A DNA stretch of 64,000 bases from Streptomyces sp. CB02400 (lineage in GTDB: Bacteria > Actinomycetota > Actinomycetes > Streptomycetales > Streptomycetaceae). This document shows, one piece after another, positions 54,868 to 63,477 of this stretch. Positions within the stretch are counted from its first letter, which is position 1. Each line of letters starts with the position of its first letter. The stretch covers positions 1 through 64,000 of the forward strand of contig NZ_LIWB01000002.1 of NCBI RefSeq assembly GCF_001905725.1, read 5' to 3'. Below the pieces are notes generated by a model that made no database searches, was not told the origin of the DNA, and saw nothing but the letters and a program-made list of their open reading frames with translations. A program made the translations under genes and the position numbers.

Positions 54868-57800
54868 TCAGAGCAGCGACGGCACCTCCGCCGCAGCAAC
54901 CTGCCGCGCGGCCCGCTCCAACGCACTGGCGAGCAGAGCCAGATCGGTGGGCCCGTTACCGAGCTCACGAACCTGCCGCCGAGCCGGCGGATCCCCCATC
55001 CGATGCCACTCCAGAGGCACGACCGTCGGCCGCAAAGTCGCCGTCCGCGGAATACGACCGGTCACCCGACCCCCCTGGAACGCCGTCTCCCGCCCGTCCG
55101 GCAGGACCACCCGCCCCCGCCCCGGCGCAGGCTCCTCCGGCCCGCCCCCCGACACCACCGCGTCGAGCGCGACCCGCAGCGACGCCTGCCGCACCGGCTC
55201 GCTCTGCGCCGTACGGTCGCAGGGCCCGCTGGCCACCACCAGATGCACGCCCAGCCGCTCACCGTCCCGCGCCACCGCCTCCAGCGCCCGCATCACCGAT
55301 CCGGCGGCGGGCCGCCCGGGCGAGCCGAGCGCCGGGGACACGAGCGCGTCCAGATCGTCCACGACCACCACCAGCCGGGGCAGCGGCGGCGCGGCCCCGG
55401 TCTTGCGCCGGTCCGCCCCCGGCCGCAGCCGCAGCGTCGAACTCGGCGGGGTGTCGAGGTCCCCGTTCTGCTCCGCGCGGGACGCGACCGCCGTGCGCTG
55501 GGCGACCATACGGTCCGACAGCTCCCGTCCGGTGTGCCACTCCGTGAAGTCCGACCGGCCCAGCAGCTCCGCGCGCCGCTTCAGCTCGGCGCTCAGGGAC
55601 TGCGCGAACTCCCGCATCCGCACCGGGTCGTTGGCGCACAGATGCGTGGTGACATGCGGTACGTCCGTACAGACACGCAGGCCCTCGCCGGGCGCGTCGC
55701 CCGTCGTGGGCACACCCCGGCCGTCGACCAGCACGATGCCCAGCCGGTCGGGACGCTCGGCGGCGGCCAGCGAGGCGACGACCGCCCGCAGCAGTTCCGT
55801 ACGACCGCTGCCGGACGGCCCCTCGACCAGCAGATGCGGTCCGTCGGCGGCGAGGTCGGCGGTGACCGGTCCGCGCGGACCGGCGCCCAGTATGGCGGTG
55901 ACGCGTCCGCCGAGCGCCTGGGTGTCGTCGGCCGCGTCCGCCCAGCGGGCCATCAGCGAGGCCGGGGTGGCCCGGGCCAGGCCCAGTTCGTCGAGGAGCC
56001 GCGCCGACCGGGGCAGCGGCGCCGACACGCGCGCGTGCCGCTCCCCGCCGGTGCCGTCCGTGCGCAGCGGCGCGAGCGCCCGCGCGAACCGCTCGGCCCA
56101 GGCGGGGGAGACCGCGTCGACCGTGGCGAGGGTGCCGTGGCCGACGGGGCCGGGGGGACGACCGGAGCCGGTCCCGGCCACCCGCAGCAGGCGCAGGGCG
56201 GTCGCCACGTCCCCGCTGAGCAGGGCGACGGCCCCGCACCGCCGGAACGTCGGCGCCACCGCGCAGGCCGCCTCGTACGTCTCCGTCACCGGGGACACGG
56301 GGGAGGCGGCGGCCGTCTCGGCGAGGCACACCACGTGGATCCCGGCCCGGGGCCCCTCCAGGGCCAGCCGTGCCACCGCCTCGCGCGCGTCGGGGCCGCC
56401 GGGGTCACCGTCCACGACGACCACGGTGTACGGCCCTTCGCCGCCGGATATGCGGGGGGCCGCGTGGTCGTGGTCCGCCAGCCGGCGCAGCAGTTCCTCG
56501 GCGCGGGCCGTGGCCTGTTCGTGGTCGTGCGCGAGGAGCAGGCGGCAGTCCTGGCCGTGCCCCGGGCGTACGTGCGGCAGCCAGCCCAGCCAGGACCACT
56601 CGGCGGTGCGCTCCGCCAGGGGGCGGGAGTGGTCCGCGGCGATCAGGACGATCTCCAGGGAGTCGGGGGAGTGCAGCGCGGCGAGCTGGGCGAGTACCGC
56701 GCGGGCCAGCCCGGCGAGCCGCTCACGCGGGCCGGCCAGTCCCAGCGCGCCGACCTCACGCAGCCCCGAGGTCACCGGTACGGCGGGCAGCAGGCCCGAG
56801 CCGTCCGGCGCCGCCCGGTCCGCCGTGCCGAGCCGCACCGCGAGCGCCTCCGGGTGCCCCGGCCCGCGCTCCCACAACCGGGGGCCGGGGCCGAGCGCGG
56901 TCAGCAGCAGCGTGGCGGGGTCCGGCCAGGTCTCGGGCATGGCGGGGGCGGTTGCGCCCGGGTCGGGTGCGCCACCGGAGCCCTCCTCGTCGTGGGTGGC
57001 CCACGCGGCCTCCGGTTCCTGCCGTCCACCGGTCAGCCGCCGTGCCCAGGCGGTGAGTCCACCGCGCCTGCGCCCGCCCGTCGGCCGGGTGAGGTCGGTG
57101 CCGCGCACGGGGGTGCCCTTGCGGGTGCCGGGGAACTCCTCGTGCGGAATGAAGGGTGCCCCGGTGGGCATGTGGCCGGTGGCGGGCCCGGTGGTCGGGC
57201 CGGTGAGGCGGCCGGGCGCCGGGACGGCCGTCCCGGCGGCGTCGCGTTCGGGAGCGGCGGCGTCGGGGTCCGCACCGCGCGCGCCCACGCCGGAGCGCCC
57301 CGCGTGCGTGTCCCCGTCGGCGGGCGACGACCGCGAGACGCGGCGGCCCTTGGGGAGGTGGGGCACGTCTCCCCGGGTGACCGTGTGTACCGTGCGCCCC
57401 CCGGGGGCGGGGTCGGTGCGCTCGATCCCGGGGGCGCGGCCCTGTCCCGGCACTCGCGGCGGTTGGCCCGCACCGTCCCACCGCGTCGTGTCCGGTGTCT
57501 CCCGTACGCCCTGTACGTCCTCCCGTACGTCCGGTGGCGTCACGGCCCAGCCGGCCGAGCCGTGGGCGTGGTGGGTGGGTGCCGTCGGTGCCGCCACGCG
57601 TGCGTGGGCGTCCTCGTCGTCGGCCTGCCAGGCCGGGGGCGGTACCCGTACGTGCCCCTCGCCGTCCGGTGTCGTGGCCGCTCGCGCGGGGGGACCCGCC
57701 GTCGGGGTCAGGCGCAGGGCCGACTCGCCGATGCGCAGGAGCGCGCCCGGGGCGAGGCGGACCGGGCGGGGGCCCACGCGCCGGCCGTCCAGGGTCGTGC

Positions 57801-58296
57801 CGTTGGTGGAGTCGAGGTCGACGACCGAGACGCCGCCGTCCGGGGCGACCGTCACGGCGCAGTGCAGCCGGGAGACGTCCGGGTCGTCGAGCGGCACGTC
57901 GGCGTCGGCGGAACGGCCTATGCGGATCTCGCCGCCGTGCAGCAGGTGCACCCCGCCCGCGTCGGGACCGGCGACGACGTGCAGCCGGGTCGGGGCCTCG
58001 TCCAGCTCGGGATGCGGCTCGGGCTCGCCGGGGGCGCCCACGGCCAGCACCGCGCCGTCGATCAGCGGCGGCTCGCCCAGCGTGCAGCGCTGGGCGTCGA
58101 GCCGCTGGTCACCGGCGTACAGCACCGGTGAGCCGGACGAGCCGTCACCGCCGGAGACCACCGAGGCCAGCGCGGAGGCGACCGCGGCCAGGGCCGTGCC
58201 CGCGGGCGCCGTGACCAGCACGTCACAGCTCGCGGCCCGCTCCCGCGCGGGGGAGGAGGGGCCCAGCGGGTCTACGACGGTCAGCCGGATCTGCAT
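54868..58296 (-). CDS. FHA domain-FtsK/EssC-like ATPase, apparently soluble
   Basis: A 1142-residue protein. An N-terminal small beta domain (1-95) resembles the first EssC N-domain. A canonical FHA domain (about 105-185) has GRSADADV, SRLHCAV and STNGTTLDG, the phosphothreonine-binding set. A ~240-residue Pro/Gly/Arg-rich linker follows. Then come an FtsK-type segment (LREVGALGLAGPRERLAGLA), a Walker A GPSGSGRTELL (about 826-834) and Walker B LVVVVDDLDAL (about 974). No transmembrane helices are visible, unlike FtsK, EccC and EssC. It is divergent from two Ser/Thr kinases, which suggests regulation by phosphorylation. The ATP-driven substrate is unknown. Confidence 0.88.
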   Translation of the reverse strand: MQIRLTVVDPLGPSSPARERAASCDVLVTAPAGTALAAVASALASVVSGGDGSSGSPVLYAGDQRLDAQRCTLGEPPLIDGAVLAVGAPGEPEPHPELDEAPTRLHVVAGPDAGGVHLLHGGEIRIGRSADADVPLDDPDVSRLHCAVTVAPDGGVSVVDLDSTNGTTLDGRRVGPRPVRLAPGALLRIGESALRLTPTAGPPARAATTPDGEGHVRVPPPAWQADDEDAHARVAAPTAPTHHAHGSAGWAVTPPDVREDVQGVRETPDTTRWDGAGQPPRVPGQGRAPGIERTDPAPGGRTVHTVTRGDVPHLPKGRRVSRSSPADGDTHAGRSGVGARGADPDAAAPERDAAGTAVPAPGRLTGPTTGPATGHMPTGAPFIPHEEFPGTRKGTPVRGTDLTRPTGGRRRGGLTAWARRLTGGRQEPEAAWATHDEEGSGGAPDPGATAPAMPETWPDPATLLLTALGPGPRLWERGPGHPEALAVRLGTADRAAPDGSGLLPAVPVTSGLREVGALGLAGPRERLAGLARAVLAQLAALHSPDSLEIVLIAADHSRPLAERTAEWSWLGWLPHVRPGHGQDCRLLLAHDHEQATARAEELLRRLADHDHAAPRISGGEGPYTVVVVDGDPGGPDAREAVARLALEGPRAGIHVVCLAETAAASPVSPVTETYEAACAVAPTFRRCGAVALLSGDVATALRLLRVAGTGSGRPPGPVGHGTLATVDAVSPAWAERFARALAPLRTDGTGGERHARVSAPLPRSARLLDELGLARATPASLMARWADAADDTQALGGRVTAILGAGPRGPVTADLAADGPHLLVEGPSGSGRTELLRAVVASLAAAERPDRLGIVLVDGRGVPTTGDAPGEGLRVCTDVPHVTTHLCANDPVRMREFAQSLSAELKRRAELLGRSDFTEWHTGRELSDRMVAQRTAVASRAEQNGDLDTPPSSTLRLRPGADRRKTGAAPPLPRLVVVVDDLDALVSPALGSPGRPAAGSVMRALEAVARDGERLGVHLVVASGPCDRTAQSEPVRQASLRVALDAVVSGGGPEEPAPGRGRVVLPDGRETAFQGGRVTGRIPRTATLRPTVVPLEWHRMGDPPARRQVRELGNGPTDLALLASALERAARQVAAAEVPSLL

Positions 58297-58777
58297 CGCC
58301 GTCAGCGGTCCCTTCTGCGCGGGCGCCCGCGACGCGGGGGGACACCACCGCCCCGCGGATCCCCCGACCGCGGACTTCCCCCACCGCCACACGCGCACGT
58401 ACGGCCAGTACTGCACGCATCCTCGCACCTGCCACCGACAACGCGCCCGCCCTCCGGCAGCAAATGATCTTGATTGGTCGGCTCTGCCCGTAAAAGTGCC
58501 TGACCGGTGAGGAGCGAATGATCGTTCAGAGTCCGCTTGAGATCGGTCACGTCCGGCATGCGGCAACCAACGGACCGAGTCGAGCGTCTTTCCTTCGGAA
58601 CGTTCAGGACCTTCGAACCCGGACGGGAACCGGTACGTAAGACCCACCGTGAGATCACCGTGAGATCACGTCGAAGACGACCAGCCGGTATCCCGCGTGG
58701 CGGCACTACAGTGGGTCGGAACATTCCGTAGCACGGTGGACCACGGTGTACGCCAGGCAAGCAGCAGGGAGCGCGAC
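58297..58777. other. 481-bp divergent control region, FHA-ATPase / pkaA
   Basis: No gene is seen. The region is less GC-rich than its surroundings and must hold both promoters. TACAGT at 58707-58712 is a possible -10 for pkaA, without a good -35. A tandem 11-bp repeat lies at 58642-58674. Confidence 0.5.
58642..58674. promoter_or_regulatory. Three 11-bp tandem units, PHO-box-like
   Basis: ACCCACCGTGA, GATCACCGTGA and GATCACGTCGA follow head to tail. The 11-bp core ACCGTGAGATC is repeated exactly (58646-58656, 58657-58667). Streptomyces PhoP binds 11-nt direct units whose first seven bases resemble GTTCACC; the middle unit (GATCACC) differs by one base. Candidate only. Confidence 0.45.
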
Positions 58778-60481
58778 GTGCGGCCGGTTGGCAGCAAGTA
58801 CCTCCTCGAGGAGCCGCTCGGTCGCGGCGCCACGGGGACCGTCTGGCGAGCCCGCCAGCGGGAGACCGCGGGCGCCGAGGCGGCCGTGCCCGGACAGCCC
58901 GGCGAGACCGTCGCGATCAAGGTCCTCAAGGAGGAGCTCGCCAACGACGCCGACATCGTGACGCGCTTCCTCCGCGAGCGCTCCGTCCTGCTCCGGCTCA
59001 CCCACCCCAACATCGTCCGGGTCCGCGACCTGGTCGTCGAGGGCGATCTGCTGGCGCTGGTCATGGACCTCGTCGAGGGCCCCGACCTGCACCGCCACCT
59101 CCGTGAGAACGGTCCCTTCACCCCCGTCGCCGCCGCCCTGCTGACCGCGCAGATCGCCGACGCGCTCGGCGCCAGCCACGCCGACGGCGTGGTGCACCGC
59201 GACCTGAAGCCCGCCAACGTCCTGCTCAAGCAGCAGGGCGGCGAGATGCACCCGATGCTGACCGACTTCGGCATCGCCCGCCTCGCCGACTCCCCGGGCC
59301 TCACCCGCACCCACGAGTTCGTCGGCACGCCCGCGTACATCGCGCCCGAGTCCGCCGAGGGCCGCCCGCAGACCTCCGCCGTCGACATCTACGGCGCCGG
59401 CATCCTGCTCTACGAGCTGGTCACCGGCCGCCCGCCGTTCTCCGGCGGCTCCGCCCTGGAGGTGCTGCACCAGCACCTGAGCGCCGAACCGCGCCGCCCC
59501 TCCACGGTCCCCGACCCGCTGTGGACGGTCATCGAGCGCTGCCTGCGCAAGAACCCCGACCAGCGGCCCAGCGCCGAGAACCTCGCGCGCGGCCTGCGCG
59601 TCGTCGCCGACGGCATCGGCGTGCACGCGAACTCCGCGCAGATCGCCGCCGCCGAGAACGTCGGCGCGCTCCTCGCCCCGGACCCGGCGCCCGCGCCCGT
59701 ACCCGGCGCGCCCGGCGGGGACGCCGACCCGACGCAGGTGCTGCCGCACGGCGCGAGCGCCTACGACCCCAACGGCGCGACCAGCGTCCTGCCGCAGACC
59801 GGCGGCCCGGCGGGCGCCGCCGACCCCACGGCCGTCATGCCCCCCGTACCGCCCGGACAGCCGGGGCAGCCCGGCGGCCCCGGAGCCGGCCCGGAGGACC
59901 CGCACCCCTGGCAGAACCAGCTCCGCGCGGCCCGTGACCGCAACGAGCAGACCCAGGTCCAGTACCTCGACCCGAGCGAGGACCCGCTGCGCCGCCGCCC
60001 CCAGCGGCAGGTCGCCCGGCCCCAGCAGCAGCAGCCGCCGCAGCCGCAGCAGCGGCGCCCGCAGCCCCAGCAGCGGCCCGGCCCGGGGTACGGCTACCCG
60101 CAGCAGCCCCCGCCGCAGCAGTACGCCCCGCCGCCGGAGCCGCAGCGCCGGCAGCAGCCCCAGCCCCAGCCGCAGCGGTACGCACCCCCGCCCCCGCCGC
60201 CGGAGCCGCAGCGTCCGGTCCGGGAGCCCCGGCAGCCCCGGCAGCGCGGCGCCAACCCGATGCGCATCCCCGGCCTGGGCTGTCTGAAGGGCTGCCTGTT
60301 CACGATCCTCATCCTGTTCGTCGCGAGCTGGCTGATCTGGGAGCTGAGCCCGCTCCAGGACTGGATCGGCACCGGCAAGGGCTACTGGGACCAGCTCAGC
60401 GACTGGTTCGGCTCGGTGACGGGCTGGATCGAGGACCTGGGCGGCTCCGACGAGCCCTCGGTGCCCTCCGGGACGAACTGA
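58778..60481 (+). CDS. pkaA: Ser/Thr protein kinase, Pro/Gln-rich with C-terminal membrane helix
   Basis: A 567-residue Hanks-type kinase. Kinase domain (about 8-270): glycine loop LGRGATGTVW, catalytic Lys48, HRD at 140-142 in VVHRDLKPANVL and DFG from Asp163. Residues ~400-490 are very rich in Pro and Gln (low complexity). One membrane helix lies near residues 508-530 (GCLKGCLFTILILFVASWLI), leaving ~40 residues outside, with no PASTA domains. GTG 58778 has CAGGGAG upstream. Together with the next kinase it matches the pkaA-pkaB pair described in S. coelicolor. Confidence 0.92.
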   Translation: MRPVGSKYLLEEPLGRGATGTVWRARQRETAGAEAAVPGQPGETVAIKVLKEELANDADIVTRFLRERSVLLRLTHPNIVRVRDLVVEGDLLALVMDLVEGPDLHRHLRENGPFTPVAAALLTAQIADALGASHADGVVHRDLKPANVLLKQQGGEMHPMLTDFGIARLADSPGLTRTHEFVGTPAYIAPESAEGRPQTSAVDIYGAGILLYELVTGRPPFSGGSALEVLHQHLSAEPRRPSTVPDPLWTVIERCLRKNPDQRPSAENLARGLRVVADGIGVHANSAQIAAAENVGALLAPDPAPAPVPGAPGGDADPTQVLPHGASAYDPNGATSVLPQTGGPAGAADPTAVMPPVPPGQPGQPGGPGAGPEDPHPWQNQLRAARDRNEQTQVQYLDPSEDPLRRRPQRQVARPQQQQPPQPQQRRPQPQQRPGPGYGYPQQPPPQQYAPPPEPQRRQQPQPQPQRYAPPPPPPEPQRPVREPRQPRQRGANPMRIPGLGCLKGCLFTILILFVASWLIWELSPLQDWIGTGKGYWDQLSDWFGSVTGWIEDLGGSDEPSVPSGTN

Positions 60482-60590
60482 GCCTGTTTGCTGATTTGTC
60501 GACATCTGAAGGCTGATTTCCGGATCCGCCGTGAAGGCCGGCGCCCCGGACGCGTAGTTTTAGCGACAACACGCGTCGGTAGGAGCAGTC

Positions 60591-61835
60591 TTGGCACGGA
60601 GAATCGGCAGCCGGTACACCGCCCACCAGATCCTCGGGCGGGGCAGCGCCGGCACGGTGTGGCTGGGCGAGGGCCCCGACGGGCCCGTCGCCATCAAGCT
60701 GCTGCGTGAGGATCTCTCCTCGGACCAGGAGCTCGTCGGCCGCTTCGTGCAGGAGCGGACGGCGCTGCTCGGTCTGGAGCACCCGCACGTCGTCTCCGTA
60801 CGCGACCTGGTGGTCGACGGCAACGATCTCGCCCTCGTCATGGACCTCGTCCGGGGCACGGACCTGCGCACCCGCCTCGACCGGGAACGCAGGCTGGCCC
60901 CCGAGGCCGCCGTGGCGATCGTCGCCGACGTCGCCGACGGCCTGGCGGCGGCCCACGCGGCCGGGGTCGTGCACCGGGACGTGAAGCCGGAGAACGTACT
61001 GCTCGACATGCAGGGCCCGCTCGGCCCCGGCGGCTCCCACCGCGCCCTGCTCACCGACTTCGGCGTGGCGAAACTCATCGACACCCCGCGCCGCACCCGC
61101 GCCACGAAGATCATCGGAACGCCCGACTACCTGGCCCCGGAGATCGTCGAGGGCCTGCCCCCGCGCGCGTCGGTCGACATCTACGCGCTGGCCACGGTCC
61201 TGTACGAGCTGCTCGCCGGCTTCACGCCGTTCGGCGGCGGCCACCCGGGCGCGGTCCTGCGCCGCCACGTCACGGAGACGGTCGTCCCCCTCCCCGGCAT
61301 CCCGGACGAGCTGTGGCAGCTTCTGGTGCAGTGCCTGGCGAAGGCCCCGGCGTCCCGGCTGCGCGCCTCCGAGCTGGGCGCGCGGCTGCGGGAGCTGCTG
61401 CCGATGCTGACGGGGATGCCGCCGCTGGACGTGGACGAGCCGGACACCGAGCCCGCGGAGGAGGAGGGCGAGGAGCTCCAGCCCTCCGGGCCCGCCCCGG
61501 CCGCCGGAGAGCCGGTGCGGCGCCGCGGCGCGGTCCCGCTGGTACCGGGCGCGAAACCGGCCGACTCCAACCGCGACACGCATACGTCGATGAGGGTGCC
61601 GGCCCCCGACGAGCTGGCCGGCGGCGCCCGGGGCACGGCCCGCGCCCCCCGCGCGACAGGCGCCCGCCGCCCGGGCTCCGCCCGCAACCGCGCGATCACC
61701 CGCCGCCGCCGGCTCACCCTGGCGGTGGCGGCGGTGATCCTGGTGGCGGCAGGCGTAGGCACCTGGCTGGCCACGACGGAAGACGACACGACCCCACCCC
61801 AGGACACCCAGAACTCAGCCCCGGCCAACCCCTGA
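60591..61835 (+). CDS. pkaB: Ser/Thr protein kinase
   Basis: A 414-residue Hanks-type kinase. Glycine loop LGRGSAGTVW, catalytic Lys36, HRD to Asp130 in VVHRDVKPENVLLD, DFG from Asp156. An acidic then basic linker leads to one membrane helix near residues 374-393 and a short Thr/Asn-rich outer tail. The TTG at 60591 has AGGAG six bases upstream and matches the length of S. coelicolor PkaB. A TAGTTT at 60555-60560 in the 109-bp gap may be its own -10. Probably phosphorylates partners that include the neighbouring FHA protein. Confidence 0.92.
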   Translation: MARRIGSRYTAHQILGRGSAGTVWLGEGPDGPVAIKLLREDLSSDQELVGRFVQERTALLGLEHPHVVSVRDLVVDGNDLALVMDLVRGTDLRTRLDRERRLAPEAAVAIVADVADGLAAAHAAGVVHRDVKPENVLLDMQGPLGPGGSHRALLTDFGVAKLIDTPRRTRATKIIGTPDYLAPEIVEGLPPRASVDIYALATVLYELLAGFTPFGGGHPGAVLRRHVTETVVPLPGIPDELWQLLVQCLAKAPASRLRASELGARLRELLPMLTGMPPLDVDEPDTEPAEEEGEELQPSGPAPAAGEPVRRRGAVPLVPGAKPADSNRDTHTSMRVPAPDELAGGARGTARAPRATGARRPGSARNRAITRRRRLTLAVAAVILVAAGVGTWLATTEDDTTPPQDTQNSAPANP

Positions 61836-61892
61836 CCCTCCCCTTCAGGGGCGCGGGGCTGTGTCGACATGCGGCTCCGCCGCGTGGGCGCG

Positions 61893-61950
61893 AAGGGGGT
61901 CCGGGGGCGAAGCCCCCAGGGACGGGAAGGGGCGGCGGGGGCGAAACAAA
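61893..61950 (-). repeat. Dispersed intergenic repeat B, copy 2
   Basis: On the minus strand it reads TTGTTTCGCCCCCGCCGCCC then the hairpin arm GGGGGC-TTC-GCCCCC (61903-61917), matching 29332-29434 without that copy's 42-bp insert. It lies between pkaB and prfB and may end pkaB transcription. Confidence 0.75.
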
Positions 61951-62063
61951 CGACCGCCCCACGCCCAGAAGCCCCCGCCCCGACGGGCCCGGTCCAGGTA
62001 ATGCCCCGCCCCGGCCCCGCCACCCTGCGTGGGCCGGCGCGCGGAGCCGTTACGCTGGAGGGC

Positions 62064-63170
62064 GTGGCAGTCGTCGACGTATCCGAAGAGCTCAAGTCCC
62101 TCTCCTCGACCATGGAGTCGATCGAGGCCGTCCTGGACCTCGACAAGCTGAGGGCAGACATCGCCGTGCTCGAGGAGCAGGCGGCCGCGCCGTCCCTGTG
62201 GGACAACCCGGACGAGGCGCAGAAGATCACCAGCAAGCTCTCCCACCTCCAGGCCGAGGTGCGGAAGGCCGAGGCGCTCCGGGGCCGGATCGACGATCTC
62301 TCCGTGCTCTTCGAGATGGCCGAGGAGGAGGACGACCCGGACACCCGCGCGGAGGCCGAGTCCGAGCTCGAGTCCGTCAGGAAGGCGCTGGACGAGATGG
62401 AGGTCCGGACGCTGCTCAGCGGCGAGTACGACTCCCGCGAGGCGCTCGTCAACATCCGCGCGGAGGCCGGTGGCGTCGACGCCGCAGACTTCGCCGAGAA
62501 GCTCCAGCGCATGTACCTGCGCTGGGCCGAGCAGCACGGCTACAAGACCGAGCTGATCGAGACGTCGTACGCGGAGGAGGCCGGCATCAAGTCGACCACC
62601 TTCTCCGTCCAGGCGCCCTACGCCTACGGCACCCTCTCCGTCGAGCAGGGCACGCACCGCCTGGTGCGCATCTCGCCCTTCGACAACCAGGGCCGCCGCC
62701 AGACCTCCTTCGCCGGCGTCGAGATCCTCCCCGTGGTCGAGCAGACCGACCACATCGAGATCGACGAGTCCGAGCTGCGGGTGGACGTGTACCGCTCGTC
62801 CGGCCCCGGCGGCCAGGGCGTGAACACCACCGACTCCGCGGTGCGCCTCACCCACCTCCCCACCGGCATCGTGGTCTCCTGCCAGAACGAGCGCTCCCAG
62901 ATCCAGAACAAGGCCACCGCGATGAACGTCCTCCAGGCCAAGCTCCTGGAGCGGCGCCGTCAGGAGGAGCAGGCCAAGATGGACGCCCTCAAGGGCGACG
63001 GCGGCAACTCCTGGGGCAACCAGATGCGTTCGTACGTGCTGCACCCGTACCAGATGGTCAAGGACCTGCGCACGGAGCACGAGGTCGGCAACCCGGAGTC
63101 CGTGTTCAACGGCGAGATCGACGGCTTCCTGGAGGCCGGAATTCGCTGGCGCAAGCAGCAGGAGAAGTAA
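62064..63170 (+). CDS. prfB: Peptide chain release factor 2
   Basis: A 368-residue class-I release factor recognising UGA and UAA. The codon-recognition tripeptide Ser-Pro-Phe is in [15 protein letters not shown], and the GGQ catalytic loop is in [16 protein letters not shown]. The N-terminal domain is helical and acidic. The gene is a single uninterrupted frame from GTG 62064 and shows no in-frame UGA or +1 shift site near codon 25, so the autoregulatory frameshift of many prfB genes is absent. A strong T-tailed terminator follows. Confidence 0.96.
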   Translation: MAVVDVSEELKSLSSTMESIEAVLDLDKLRADIAVLEEQAAAPSLWDNPDEAQKITSKLSHLQAEVRKAEALRGRIDDLSVLFEMAEEEDDPDTRAEAESELESVRKALDEMEVRTLLSGEYDSREALVNIRAEAGGVDAADFAEKLQRMYLRWAEQHGYKTELIETSYAEEAGIKSTTFSVQAPYAYGTLSVEQGTHRLVRISPFDNQGRRQTSFAGVEILPVVEQTDHIEIDESELRVDVYRSSGPGGQGVNTTDSAVRLTHLPTGIVVSCQNERSQIQNKATAMNVLQAKLLERRRQEEQAKMDALKGDGGNSWGNQMRSYVLHPYQMVKDLRTEHEVGNPESVFNGEIDGFLEAGIRWRKQQEK

Positions 63171-63198
63171 CCTCCGGCGCGAACGCCGATTTGTCGAC

Positions 63199-63236
63199 AA
63201 GGCAACTGCCGTCACTTGGACGGCAGTTGCCTTTTT
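63199..63236 (+). terminator. Rho-independent terminator of prfB
   Basis: A perfect 15-bp stem (AAGGCAACTGCCGTC and its complement) with a 5-nt loop, followed by a T-run. It begins 29 bp after the prfB stop. It is the most classical terminator in the window. Confidence 0.92.
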
Positions 63237-63477
63237 CGTCCGGTGACATCCGGGATTTACATCACACTCACAGTTTCGTTTTCCCGCAAAGCGCGCGTAG
63301 GCGGACATCGCGTACGCAACGGCCTTGACGTTCTTTTGGAAAATGGGAAGGGTGAAGCGTGGCATGCGTATCTCTGGGGCGCATGTGAACCGGGGGGCGT
63401 TTCATCGCAGTTACCCCCGTTGATCACCGCCCCGAGCGCGGCCTCATTGACGATCAGCTACTGGGGGTAGCACACAT

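Noticed and set aside
54868..58296. Type VII secretion locus
   Set aside because: The ATPase resembles EssC/EccC, but it lacks membrane helices and no EsxA, EccB, EccD or EccE genes are adjacent.
54734..58510. Plus-strand open frame of more than 1200 codons opposite the FHA-ATPase gene
   Set aside because: It is Ser/Arg/Pro-rich shadow sequence; the minus-strand frame has FHA and Walker motifs.
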